Shown here piece after piece: positions 55,901 through 63,925 of a DNA stretch of 64,000 nt; the stretch's first letter is position 1; the number at the start of each line of letters is the position of its first letter. The position numbers and the translations under genes are program-made. The stretch covers positions 3,038,001-3,102,000 of the forward strand of contig BSYQ01000013.1 in NCBI GenBank assembly GCA_030272585.1, written 5' to 3'. The stretch comes from Bryopsis sp. KO-2023. Taxonomy: Eukaryota; Chlorophyta; Ulvophyceae; Bryopsidales; Bryopsidaceae. The notes beneath the pieces are model-generated. The model ran no database searches. It had not been told where the DNA came from and saw nothing but the letters and a program-made list of their open reading frames with translations.

Positions 55901-57066
55901 CCCTTGCGAGCTGCCCGAGCTACCTCATGTGCAGACATGAGGTCCAAATCTGCTGTACTGCAATCTTCCAATCTGCCTGTTTGCATTCTAAGTTTAACGA
56001 CTCTACCCTGAGGCCCCTGCAAAGCCACTATCTTTTCCTGCCAATCTATGGTGGGGTTATGTTTGATCAACCAAGACATACCCAGCACCAGGTCATATCT
56101 GCCCAGTGTTACTGCATACATCTTTTCTTCAGACACAAACCTCCCCATCTTGACACTGGCCTGCAGTTCTTTTTCTACCTTTTCCGAAGTCCTGCCATCT
56201 GCCAACTGAACTTCAGAAACTGCCTCAGAGTGTTGTGTCTGTATGCTGTTTTCCTGCAACCAATCTTTCGAAACAAAATTGTCGGTTGCACCACTATCTA
56301 TCAAAATTCTAGCAAAACAATCTGCCACAAACCCTGTGGTCTTCAACATTCCCTGAGTCCCCCCATGGACTCCTCTCAACTTCAAAAGTGGGGGTTCATC
56401 CAAGCTATATCCTTTAAAGCAAACTTCATTAGGTCTGCCCAGCCCAGATTCCTCTCTCACTGAAAACAGGTCTGCGGTGTCTGCCCTCAGATCACCAGCA
56501 GCACCAACATGCACTGAAAAATCATGCAGGTCAGGTGTGGCCCCGCCTGGCCCTGCACCTACTGCCTCTGAGAATTGAGTAGTTGTGGCTACCGTAGGCA
56601 CATCAACCCCCTCAATCTCACTCCATGACCCTGCAGGTGTCAGTGCCTCCTGCACTACACCTTCAGAATCCTTCTCTGAAACATCTGCAGATGCTGCGAC
56701 TCCGCGCCCAGCATCTACCATTGCACTCTTCAAACAAACTGCAAGCCTCCCCAACTTCGGCAGACCACTTGCAGTATTGCTCACCTTCTCCCTAAGGCCT
56801 CCAGAATTCCCTGCACCGGTGTCCCTGCCTGGACCACCACCTGCAGAAATTCCATCCATGAATCTTACACACTTCTCCTCGGTTACGGCTACACACGGCT
56901 CATCAACCTTAGAATGGACTCCACGCCCATAGGCTACCCTCCCCTGAGGTAACACCTTGTGTGGGTGGCTACGCCGACCTTCCCACACTCCACTTCTGTC
57001 CTCCTGCTTCTCTTCTCCACGGCTGGCAGTCTCTCCAGACTCCAGCCTGCTCAGTTTTCCTGACAA
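52903..57066 (-). CDS. pol: Pol polyprotein of nested chromovirus
   Basis: An open frame of 1387 codons overlapping the gag end by 16 bases in the -1 frame; the first codon in the frame is TTG, so expression is probably by frameshift or readthrough from gag. Domains in order: a long linker (~1-230), protease (LIDSGATDNFVS), reverse transcriptase (catalytic YLDD in IVYLDDILIFSK), RNase H (VITDASDYAIGAV, THEKELLAVVHAL, HTDHAPL), integrase with zinc finger and a DDE core (SLDFVGPLP, VSDRDSRFTS, YHPETDGQTERANR), a GPY/F-like region (KYCGPFVVLK) and a C-terminal chromodomain (YLVDRILADR, YLVRWQGYDQSEDTWEP). All catalytic motifs seem intact. The chromodomain probably guides integration to marked chromatin. 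Confidence 0.95.
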   Translation of the reverse strand: MSGKLSRLESGETASRGEEKQEDRSGVWEGRRSHPHKVLPQGRVAYGRGVHSKVDEPCVAVTEEKCVRFMDGISAGGGPGRDTGAGNSGGLREKVSNTASGLPKLGRLAVCLKSAMVDAGRGVAASADVSEKDSEGVVQEALTPAGSWSEIEGVDVPTVATTTQFSEAVGAGPGGATPDLHDFSVHVGAAGDLRADTADLFSVREESGLGRPNEVCFKGYSLDEPPLLKLRGVHGGTQGMLKTTGFVADCFARILIDSGATDNFVSKDWLQENSIQTQHSEAVSEVQLADGRTSEKVEKELQASVKMGRFVSEEKMYAVTLGRYDLVLGMSWLIKHNPTIDWQEKIVALQGPQGRVVKLRMQTGRLEDCSTADLDLMSAHEVARAARKGLPMYLLNLREVNNGCSINGLESTDAVRGSEPETLSEEQKEAVELEKQIRKEFQDLFKEELPQELPPDRGVNHKIELIEGAEPVKKGLYRASFAEREELKKQLAELLKQGFIRPSKSPWGSPILFVPKKNGKLRMCVDFRALNKLTVKNRYPIPRIEELLDQIQGARCFSKIDLCAGYHQVRLDPADCEKTAFRTRYGLYEYTVLPFGLTNAPATFMNTMNHVLHDFLDAFCIVYLDDILIFSKSWAEHKVHLKKVMQRLREQKLYASASKCEICKEQVEFLGHELSAAGVQVLQSKVQVIRDWPPLTSVKDLRSFLGLANYYRRFIKDFSARAKPLTALLKKEAVWKWTEAEAAAMQDVKEALMSAPVLLVPYPSLRFEVITDASDYAIGAVLTQDQGQGQQPVAYESRKLQPAELNYATHEKELLAVVHALKVWRHYLDAQEFTVHTDHAPLKFLHTQPHLSQRQARWMETLQSFKFEIKYRPGRDNVVADALSRATHQAEEHGPQLNARIRLTADREFQQAVLAAYKKDPLCWQLIGAPSRPPHVKWDGLKLWRHVGHSWKWWIPEADGLREKILHACHESALAGHLGRRKTLHRVQQYYFWPLISGSVQKYVRNCIPCQRNKASTQKPLGKLQPLPIPDGRWTSVSLDFVGPLPRTQKGSDYLLVVVDRFTKMIRLIPTKQTVTAAGVADLFFQHVVRFFGLPQEIVSDRDSRFTSNFWRALWKKAGTRLAMSSSYHPETDGQTERANRTVQEILRSYVEPAGTDWDMHLDAAEFAYNSSINATTGFSPFYLMNGQQPRTPASAVAATACPAVDDWWSTWQTALQTCRRNIASAQARQRQGADENRRGGGFQPGDKVFLATKDLPLPQVLSRKLTAKYCGPFVVLKRLSEVAVRLRLPGHWKIHNTFHVSKLKPAFEDQEGSFPDREAPRWQPEPEMVAGQEEYLVDRILADRTVRGKKQYLVRWQGYDQSEDTWEPARNLRNAPDKLREFEIRS

Positions 57067-58220
57067 TCAACAGCAAAATGGCCCAACTTGTCGCAGTTGT
57101 AGCACCGCACATTTGCTGCAGCGCGACCTGCGTCCATTCTGCTTCTGCCTGCTGACAAACTTTCTCCAGACTTTCGCCTCTGTCTGCGAGGACTGCCACT
57201 GCGTCCCCTGCTCTTGCTGCGACTTGCGTCACGGCGTTTGCCGTCGTCAAAACCCACACGGTTTCGCTGGAGGCCATCAACCTCCATGCGGTCACCTGAT
57301 TGGGGAATATAACGCGGTGTCTGCCGATCGTCAAATCTGCCACGGTTGAAACTCTGAGACCTGCCTCTGCTCTGCGAGCGTCCTCTGCTCTGTGAGCGTC
57401 CTCTGCTCTGGGATCGTCCCCTGCTTTGGGACCTGTCCCTGCGTGAACTTTCACGCCTGGCTCTGGGACTGCGGCCTCTGCGCCCTTCTCTGCGGTATAT
57501 CTCCAGAGGTCCTTCCCATGTAGCGGCAAGTGCTATTGCACGCTCCAAATCTGCAGGATCTTCCATTTCAACCTTAGTGCGCAAACGATCATTCAGACCT
57601 TCTATGAAACGAAACAGCTGCTCCCCAGCATTGCTGTCGTTGATCTGCAACATGAGCCTGCGAAAATCGTGCACATATTCTGCGACAGTCATTCGACCCT
57701 GCTTCAGGCGTGACCATTCACGTCTGAAGTCCTTGTTCTCGTTGGTCTTGCCGAACTGCCGTCTGAGATCTGCGACTAGTGCGGTCAGATCTGTAGGCAA
57801 AGCCCTCTGGCCTGCCATTGCCTCTTCGTAACGACTTCTCCACCATGTACCTGCAGCACCTCTTAAACAGCCTGCAGCCACCAAAACCTGCTGTTCCCTG
57901 TCTCTGGTTGCAGTCAGATCATAATATGTCTGCAACTGAACCTGCCACTCGTTCAGAGGAACATCCTGTGGATCACCATACCAGGAGTCAGGGCCTTTTG
58001 CCCTTGCTTTACCCAGAGCTGCCGGCGGATGCTGCTCGGCCAACCTAGTCCGTACTGCGTGCCGGACTGCATCGTCCATCTGCGCGTTGACATTAGCGGC
58101 GACCTGCCTCAGGTGCAGGATCTCTTCCTGCATCTCTGCCATGCCCCGCCTCAGACCCTGAAGATCGAACGGATCTGGGGCTGGCGTTCCCATCTGGGGG
58201 TGCTCGTCTGTGCCTGACAT
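57051..58220 (-). CDS. gag: Gag of nested chromovirus
   Basis: 389 residues from the ATG at 58220; the frame is open further up without an ATG. A short coiled coil (MAEMQEEILHLRQVAANVNAQ) leads into the gag capsid domain (VPLNEWQVQLQTYYDL, AAGTWWRSRYEEA, RFIEGLNDRLR), then an Arg/Ser-rich tail with five SQSRGR repeats and a CCHC knuckle (CYNCDKLGHFAVDC) just before the stop. It overlaps the small upstream ORF by 128 bases. Confidence 0.9.
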   Translation of the reverse strand: MSGTDEHPQMGTPAPDPFDLQGLRRGMAEMQEEILHLRQVAANVNAQMDDAVRHAVRTRLAEQHPPAALGKARAKGPDSWYGDPQDVPLNEWQVQLQTYYDLTATRDREQQVLVAAGCLRGAAGTWWRSRYEEAMAGQRALPTDLTALVADLRRQFGKTNENKDFRREWSRLKQGRMTVAEYVHDFRRLMLQINDSNAGEQLFRFIEGLNDRLRTKVEMEDPADLERAIALAATWEGPLEIYRREGRRGRSPRARRESSRRDRSQSRGRSQSRGRSQSRGRSQSRGRSQSFNRGRFDDRQTPRYIPQSGDRMEVDGLQRNRVGFDDGKRRDASRSKSRGRSGSPRRQRRKSGESLSAGRSRMDAGRAAANVRCYNCDKLGHFAVDCQEN

Positions 58221-58578
58221 TCCTCCTGTTCCGCTCACGCCTTTCCTGCGTTGCCCTCTGCGATCTGTAGATCGGACACTGAGGGTCAGAACAGTCGTAG
58301 TATCTGATAATATTACCACTGCGTTCTGCCTTCCTGTGGCCGTGAGGAGGCGCTCTGAGAGGAGGTGGAGGTACCACTGCCAATGGGTGTCTCACCGGAC
58401 CCAAAACCTGCACTGGTCTGGGTAACCTGTAAGGGGCTGAAACCCAGTCCCCTGAGAAAGTAAACAGATCAGGTGGCAGGTTTCCCTGAAACTCTGCCTC
58501 ACACTGGATAACAGTCTCTACGTCTGATTCTGCTTCACTTCCACTACTCTCCACTGTCACAGGTTTCCCAAAACTCAT
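58093..58578 (-). CDS. Upstream ORF overlapping gag, nested element
   Basis: 161 residues from the ATG at 58578, in a different frame from gag. The N-terminus is acidic/Ser-rich, the middle aromatic and Pro-rich (LFTFSGDWVSAPYRLPRP), and the C-terminus has CSDPQC followed by an Arg-rich stretch. No family was recognised. Same position and size as the upstream ORF of the outer element. Confidence 0.55.
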   Translation of the reverse strand: MSFGKPVTVESSGSEAESDVETVIQCEAEFQGNLPPDLFTFSGDWVSAPYRLPRPVQVLGPVRHPLAVVPPPPLRAPPHGHRKAERSGNIIRYYDCSDPQCPIYRSQRATQERRERNRRNVRHRRAPPDGNASPRSVRSSGSEAGHGRDAGRDPAPEAGRR

Positions 58579-58587
58579 GCAGCACAC

Positions 58588-58978
58588 TTCTGCAGAAAGC
58601 CACTACAACACCGGCTAATTCCGACTAACCAAGAAGCCTTGCGCGAAACCTGCGTCTTCTAGATCTGCGCCGCCGCGCCTACTCTGATTAACCTAGAAAA
58701 CTTGCGCAAACCTGCGTCTTCTAGACCCTGCGCCGCTGCGCCTACTCAAACCTGCACTCAGGCAGTACTGCGATTTCGACCTTTTAGAAAGCTGCGCCTG
58801 CCTGCGCCAAACCTTTCTGGGATCTCTCTGAAAGCTGCGCCTATCTGCGCTGAACCTTTCTGCGACCTCTCCTTTGAAAGCTGCGCCTGCCTGCGCTACC
58901 TTTCACCAGAACTTCGTTCTCTCCTTTGCTTCCTCTTGAAGCCTTTCAGGAACGCTGCGATCTTGTCGCCAGCCCTGA
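58588..58978. other. 5' leader of nested element
   Basis: Between the PBS and the first ORF in element orientation. It contains several copies of a GCGCAG/AAAGCTGCGCCT-type sub-repeat. No coding frame. Confidence 0.6.
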
Positions 58979-58990
58979 GCTCCGAAACCA
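58979..58990 (-). other. Primer-binding site of nested element
   Basis: TGGTTTCGGAGC one base inside the 5' LTR, identical to the outer element's site. Confidence 0.75.
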
Positions 58991-58991
58991 A

Positions 58992-59455
58992 TGTAAAGAC
59001 TGCGCTGTAGACTGCGACTCTGAAGCAGTCTGCCAGCCTGAAACAACAGCCTAGAAGGCTGCAACAAGTTCTGACACGAGAGAGCGGGAGAGAGAGAGTG
59101 TTCAACCCCAAAATCGAGTTACAAGAATACCCTGAGGTGCTGCCCAAATACCCTAGGCTGCACCTCTGATCCAAACTGATCGTTCGAGGTCCTATCCATC
59201 AACATGACCTGACAGTCTGCCTCAGTGTCAGGTCCCCTGTCTGAAACCTTCTGAGCTGCCAGCCCTGCAGAAAAGCGTCTGCTGGGCTGTCAGCCCCCAT
59301 TCACAGATCTAAGGGTTCCGCCCTGCTGCAGCAAACCGGCTGCAGCATTGCTGGTTCCCTAGAACTGCAGGCCTGTCAGTTCCCCTGAACTGCAGGTCTG
59401 CCAGTTCCCTGAACTGAGGATCTGACAGTTCCCCCTGAACTGTAGAATCCTTACA
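58992..59455 (-). repeat. 5' LTR of nested element
   Basis: 464 bp, matching the other LTR except one base at 59285. Confidence 0.93.
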
Positions 59456-59460
59456 CGTGC

Positions 59461-60417
59461 ACCAAGGAGGTGTCGGCGAAGGGATACGCCGAACTCTTTC
59501 TCTCCAAGGTATTCCCAACCTCAGGGATACCAGAAGTCATAGTCTCCGATCGAGACCCAAGATTTACGAGCCAGTTCTACAAGGAGTTGTTTCGGCTCGT
59601 GGGTACCGATCTAAGGATGTCGACCGCTCACCATCCGCAATCTGATGGACAGAGCGAGGTAACAATCCGAACACTGGAGAACTTCCTTCGGCCCTACATT
59701 GAAGCAAGGCCGGAGACATGGAGCGACTACCTCAGCACGGCCGAATTTGCCGCAAACAATTCGGTCAACGCCAGCACCAAATATACCCCTTTCTACCTGA
59801 TGTATGGGCAACACCCAAGAGGCCTGGAGGCCGACCGGCCGAGTACCAACGTGGAGGCGGCCGAGGCCATGGTGAGCCGAATGAACCGAGACCTAGAAGA
59901 GGCCAAAGCAAACTACGCTTCGGCCCAGGAGACCATGTGTGAGAGCGCCAACAAAAAGAGGCGACATGTGGAATTCGCAGTGGGGCAGGAGGTTTGCCTC
60001 CGAAGTGCCCACCTCCCTCTGGCCGTAACCAAGCATATTCCGGCCAAGGTCAGGCGAAGGTTCATCGGGCCGTTCAAGGTTGAGGCCGTAATATCACCAG
60101 TGGCCTATAGGCTCGACCTCCCACCCGGCTGGAGGCTTCACCCTACATTCCACGTCTCCAAGCTCAAGGAATACAAGCGGTCCGAGGAGTTCGTGCGGGA
60201 TGCACCTCCCGGCCCGGCTCTTATCGATGAGCTGGATGGAGAAGAGGAATACGAAGTGGAGGCTATTGTCAGGGAGAAAGGAAAGGGAAGAGGAAAACGT
60301 TATTTGGTTTGCTGGAAAGGATACCAACCCCATGAGGCAACATGGGAGCCGAAGGAGAGTCTGACACATTGTTCAGATCTGCTGGCCGAGTTCGTTGCAC
60401 GAACGGGCCGAGCATGA
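59461..60417 (+). pseudogene. pol: Pol of outer element, C-terminal part
   Basis: The remaining integrase core (VSDRDPRFTSQFYKEL, HHPQSDGQSEVTIRT), GPY/F region (RRFIGPFKVEAV) and chromodomain (YEVEAIVREK, RYLVCWKGYQPHEATWEP) of the outer pol, about 318 codons. It resumes in the same frame right after the duplicated CGTGC, showing that pol was intact when the nested element landed. Confidence 0.93.
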
Positions 60418-60738
60418 CTGGAGGAAGCTTCTGATGCAACTGACGAGGGTGATGGGGGAGTTGGAAGTCATGATGACGAACTGATGAGGTCAACCTCGGC
60501 CGGAATGGGACGGTACCTCAAACGAGGCGGTACCTCGGAAGTTCGGAGGGAATTCCCATCCCTCGTCACATCAGAGTGTACCTTTCAGTTGCGCAACGTG
60601 TCTGACCGGTACCTCATCGGCGAATTTAAAGAGAAGTAACGAAGGCGCTACAGAAAGCCTTTGTCGATTTCAGTCAAAAAGAAAAAAAGGAGAGAGAGCC
60701 CACACGGCCGAACACAGAAAAGAAAGGAAAGAGGAGCC
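60418..60738. other. Spacer between pol and the post-pol ORF
   Basis: 320 bases with no other frame; possibly holds a promoter, splice site or reinitiation signal for the downstream ORF. Confidence 0.4.
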
Positions 60739-62145
60739 ATGGATCTGACAGCGGCCAACTTGGAGCGATTTCTGCAGGACGCGCGACAGTCCACTGAGCA
60801 GAAGAACAAGCTCGAGGCCGAACTTGCCGAATGGCAAAATAGGGCCAACGAGGCGGAGAAGCGGGCAAAAGCCGCTGAGGAGAAAGTGGCTCAGTTGGAG
60901 GAACAGCTGAAAACGCAGCGCTTGGATGCGTTTCGGCAAGCAGCAGTGTGGGGGCAGGAAAGGGAAAGGCTGGCGAAAACAGCCATGACCGAGGCTATCG
61001 ACACCCTCAACCGTGGACTGCAGCGTATGGAAATGGACCAACCTCTGGCCGAGGAAAAAGAAAAAGAAAAAGAGCACGTGGAAACCGAAACGGTGGAAGA
61101 CTCGGTACAAGAAGAAGTCGCTGCGGAAAGGCCACCAGAGGGACCATCGTCAACCCCACTGAAGGTGGTGGTCCCGCGACGAAAAAGGTCGAGGAAGCTC
61201 AAAGGCCGAGGGGTGGGGAGGTTCATCCTGGACGAGGCCATGGAGGTGGACCAGGCTGAGGCCGAGGGGGAGGACGAGCAGCAGCTGTGGGATTACACGG
61301 AGGACCCATATGCGGATTTGGACGAAGCTCTTCCCCCGAGGCCGAAGCCTGGTCCCGTCCTGCTCTCAGGGAGTGAGGATGACCCCATTTCGGAGGAGCC
61401 TCCGAAAGCATCGTCCCTACCTCCACCACCACCTCCAGCGACCGTCCCGACCACCTTCGCCTGCGCAGCTTGCGCATACCCGAGGGAAGCTCCCCGTCCA
61501 GGATTGGATCGCGTGCTCTGCGAAAAAGGGCATCTTTTGTGCAAAAAACACAATGTGGGGTTGAGGATCGCGGCCAGGGCGGGAGCCCTCATCTCGGCCG
61601 ACGAATCAGGAGGACCTTACCTCCCGCGCATACAGGACCTCATCGGCGAGGGAACCCAAGGCGTCAAGCCGATCCTCCCCTTCGACGCCCCACTCCCGGA
61701 CTGTCCAAGCTGTACCAAGGCAGCGCTGAAGGGTCGTTGGCCTGGCAAGCTTAAAGAACAGGTCGGCACCTGGAACCAGTCATGGGCTGCACAGGACAGA
61801 CCCCTGTCCTGTGCATCGCACAGGACAGGGTTCTGTGCGGGTTCTGTGCACCCTGTGCTGTCCTGTCCTGTGCGGCGAAAATCCACAGGACAGACCCACG
61901 TCTGTCCTGTGCTGTACAATGACTGTGTAACCCCGGACTTCGACCCCCTGTACAACCTGTGCGCACACGTGAGACTGTGTACAGCACAGTGCGCAGTCTG
62001 TGCAGCACAGACTGCGTACTGTGCTGCACAGACCACGTGTACTGTGTGCTGCACAGACCAAGTACTGTGCAGCACAGTACTTGATCTGTGCAGCACAGAC
62101 CTTGATCTGACCAATCTTACGCCTGTTTTAGACAGGTCGGTGTGA
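60739..62145 (+). CDS. Post-pol ORF, coiled coil plus RING-like module, outer element
   Basis: 468 residues from an ATG in strong context, about 320 bases after the pol stop. Residues ~5-115 form a coiled coil (LERFLQDARQSTEQ, AEKRAKAAEEKVAQLEEQL); an acidic/basic linker with PRRKRSRKLKGRG follows; then a Cys/His cluster near 61462-61715: CAAC, 15 residues, CEKGHLLCKKH, 50 residues, CPSC. The spacing between the first pairs equals that in the nested element's ORF. The last ~115 codons lie in CTGTGC-rich DNA and are probably not original, so the native C-terminus is likely lost. Function unknown; ubiquitin ligase activity would be speculation. Confidence 0.6.
   Translation: MDLTAANLERFLQDARQSTEQKNKLEAELAEWQNRANEAEKRAKAAEEKVAQLEEQLKTQRLDAFRQAAVWGQERERLAKTAMTEAIDTLNRGLQRMEMDQPLAEEKEKEKEHVETETVEDSVQEEVAAERPPEGPSSTPLKVVVPRRKRSRKLKGRGVGRFILDEAMEVDQAEAEGEDEQQLWDYTEDPYADLDEALPPRPKPGPVLLSGSEDDPISEEPPKASSLPPPPPPATVPTTFACAACAYPREAPRPGLDRVLCEKGHLLCKKHNVGLRIAARAGALISADESGGPYLPRIQDLIGEGTQGVKPILPFDAPLPDCPSCTKAALKGRWPGKLKEQVGTWNQSWAAQDRPLSCASHRTGFCAGSVHPVLSCPVRRKSTGQTHVCPVLYNDCVTPDFDPLYNLCAHVRLCTAQCAVCAAQTAYCAAQTTCTVCCTDQVLCSTVLDLCSTDLDLTNLTPVLDRSV
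61780..62118. repeat. CTGTGC/GCACAG-dense region, left of palindrome
   Basis: Short palindromic motifs such as CTGTGCAGCACAG and TGTCCTGTGC recur every 15-40 bases. A similar region lies to the right at 62720-63110. Together they look like the outer part of a foldback element. Confidence 0.7.
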
Positions 62146-62716
62146 CTTAATTAAGCGCACATAAGCGTGCTAATCGAGTATCAACCAACTGGGAAGATAC
62201 TTAATTAATTAAAGAACTAAGTGATATTATTATATCCATTATCAATGCATGAATGACGTGAGCCAAGCTCACCAGCCTCGAAATAGGGCTGTCGATCGAC
62301 AATAGGATTCGAACTCGGGTTGGCTAAGTCCGAGTCCTACACACCAAACCAATGGCGGACCCCACCACAGGGACGCCCAAGTGGGGGCTGTTACCCTTAA
62401 GTACCTAGTTTTCGTAATTAAAAAAAATGGGTACTTCAAGGTAACGGCCCCCACTTGAGCGTCCCTGTGGTGGGGTCCGCCATTGGTTTGGTGTGTAGGA
62501 CTCGGACTTAGCCAACCCGAGTTCGAATCCTACTGTCGACTGACAGCCCTATTTCGAGGCTGGTGAGCTTGGCTCACGTCATTCATGCATTGATAATGGA
62601 TATAATAATATCACTTAGTTCTTTAATTAATTAAGTATCTTCCCAGTTGGTTGATACTCGATTAGCACGCTTATGTGCGCTTAATTAAATCACACCGACC
62701 TGTCTAAAACAGGCGT
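62119..62716. repeat. ~600-bp foldback palindrome
   Basis: Two arms of about 287 bases (62119-62405 and 62429-62716) are near-perfect reverse complements around a 23-base loop (62406-62428). Mismatches are few. Each arm also contains a smaller hairpin (GTAGGA...CTCGG / CCGAG...TCCTAC) with a GTTCGAATCC string like a tRNA B box. Cruciform or hairpin formation is likely. Confidence 0.9.
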
Positions 62717-62719
62717 ACT

Positions 62720-63120
62720 AGGTGTAAGACCGTAGTCTGTGCAGCACAGACTGCGGACTGTGCAGTACAGTACTTCATCTGTGCTGCACAGTCCAGACAG
62801 ACTCTGCACAGACGTGTGGTCCCGAGCGCCTGTGCGCACCTGTTCTGTCCTGTGCGCAGCACAGGCAATAATCGCCCTGCACAGACGTGTGGTCCCGAGC
62901 GCCTGTGCGCACCTGTTCTGTCCTGTGCGCAGCACAGGCAATAATCGCCCTGTGCTGCACAGACAGGCGCACAGACCTGCACAGTCAGCGCACAGACCCA
63001 TGTCTGTCCTGTGCTGTACAAGTCTGTGCGCCTGTGCTGCACAGGTCGAACCCTGTGCACAGAACAGACAGTCTGGTCTGTCCTGTCCTGTGCACAGGGG
63101 TCTCGGCCCATGTCTGGTCC
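62720..63120. repeat. CTGTGC/GCACAG-dense region, right of palindrome
   Basis: Mirror region of 61780-62118, with the same palindromic words. It ends near TCGGCCCATG, which loosely mirrors CATGGGC near 61784. Confidence 0.65.
62804..62950. repeat. 73-bp tandem duplication
   Basis: Two adjacent, apparently identical 73-bp copies starting ctgcacagacgtgtggtccc lie in the CTGTGC-rich region right of the palindrome. Confidence 0.88.
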
Positions 63121-63520
63121 AGAACTGGGTTATTTTGTTTTGAGTTCTGACCCAATGGTTTTTTTTATACAATGGTTTTTATACAGTGGATTGGCCAGGC
63201 TGGGTCAATCACCTGCTTTCTGGATACTTATAAGGGAATCTGAATTTGGACCTTATGGATTGCTTTGTGCAAACAGTTAGCTGGTTACAGTACATGATTC
63301 GGCCTGCAGGTGGCAGCCTTATCATTTGGTTGATTTTTGTTGATAATTCGCTTAGAGTTTTTGAACACTCTTTTAATTCAGCGAAGGTTAAACATTATTT
63401 GACTCCCTTAAAAGCTAAAGGCTTGTTGGATGCCTTGAAAGCGTTTTGTGTGTGTCTATGCGTATGTGTGAGTGTAACCCCCAAATTTCGGTTACTTGGG
63501 TACGCGAGGCGCGTACTTGC
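63121..63520. other. 3' noncoding region of outer element
   Basis: About 400 bases with TG-rich stretches and no gene, leading to the polypurine tract. Confidence 0.5.
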
Positions 63521-63536
63521 GTGGGGGGGGAGTGGT
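63521..63536 (+). other. Polypurine tract of outer element
   Basis: A GTGGGGGGGGAGTGGT stretch directly before the 3' LTR, the expected plus-strand priming site. Confidence 0.8.
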
Positions 63537-63925
63537 TGATACGAACGTCCGTCGTATGACACGCGGTTCGGCCCACTCACCCAACACGTGGTTCGGCCTG
63601 ACAGTAGTCGGACCGAACCAGCTCACCATCATCATAGTCACACATTAAGGGAGAGGTCCAGGCCGCCTCTGAGGTGGCAACCCTCAGTTCGGCCTGGAGC
63701 CTCACATTCAGCTTAGGGTCCATTAGGACACGGCCAAGGGGCCATTAGAACGCTGAGTTGGATGAAAGGGTTGGACAGGCTGTCGGCCCGGCCGAATACT
63801 TATTCGGCCCGGACCACAGCCTCATTGTAACTTGGACACATTGTAAAGTTCCTTGTTTTGAAGTGTATTCCGTGCTCTAGACGTAAGTCCACTCGACTAG
63901 TCTATTTGTTCCAACGTTTGTATCA
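63537..63925 (+). repeat. 3' LTR of outer element
   Basis: 389 bp, same sequence as the 5' LTR, followed by the ATTAA target duplication. Confidence 0.93.

Larger units (their letters stand above)
50418..59455 (-). mobile_element. Ty3/gypsy chromovirus nested in outer pol
   Basis: A 9,038-bp element in the opposite orientation to its host, with 464-bp LTRs (50418-50881 and 58992-59455), a PBS beside the right LTR, a polypurine tract beside the left LTR and a CGTGC target duplication. On the minus strand: small ORF, gag, pol with all domains, and a post-pol coiled-coil/RING-like ORF. No internal stop breaks the main frames, so it could be autonomous. I found one LTR difference (A at 50711, G at 59285). 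It is a different family from its host: LTRs and proteins are clearly diverged. Confidence 0.95.
44376..63925 (+). mobile_element. Ty3/gypsy LTR retrotransposon (outer chromovirus)
   Basis: A 19.5 kb element bounded by two 389-bp LTRs with TG...CA ends (TGATAC...GTATCA) and a 5-bp target duplication ATTAA at 44371-44375 and 63926-63930. In order: PBS, a small ORF overlapping gag, gag, pol (protease, RT, RNase H, integrase, chromodomain), a coiled-coil/RING-like ORF, a foldback palindrome, and a G-rich polypurine tract. Without the 9.04 kb nested element it would be about 10.5 kb. The integrase-before-chromodomain order places it with Ty3/gypsy chromoviruses. The LTRs look identical by eye, so insertion was recent, but the nested insertion splits pol, making this copy non-autonomous. 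Confidence 0.95.

Noticed and set aside
55927-56463. 178-codon plus-strand frame within nested pol
   Set aside because: Antisense to the pol linker/protease region; no domain or start context.
62468-62545. Possible tRNA gene in the palindrome arm (GTTCGAATCC)
   Set aside because: The flanking bases form a simple hairpin and the T-stem does not pair; no acceptor stem or anticodon arm could be drawn.
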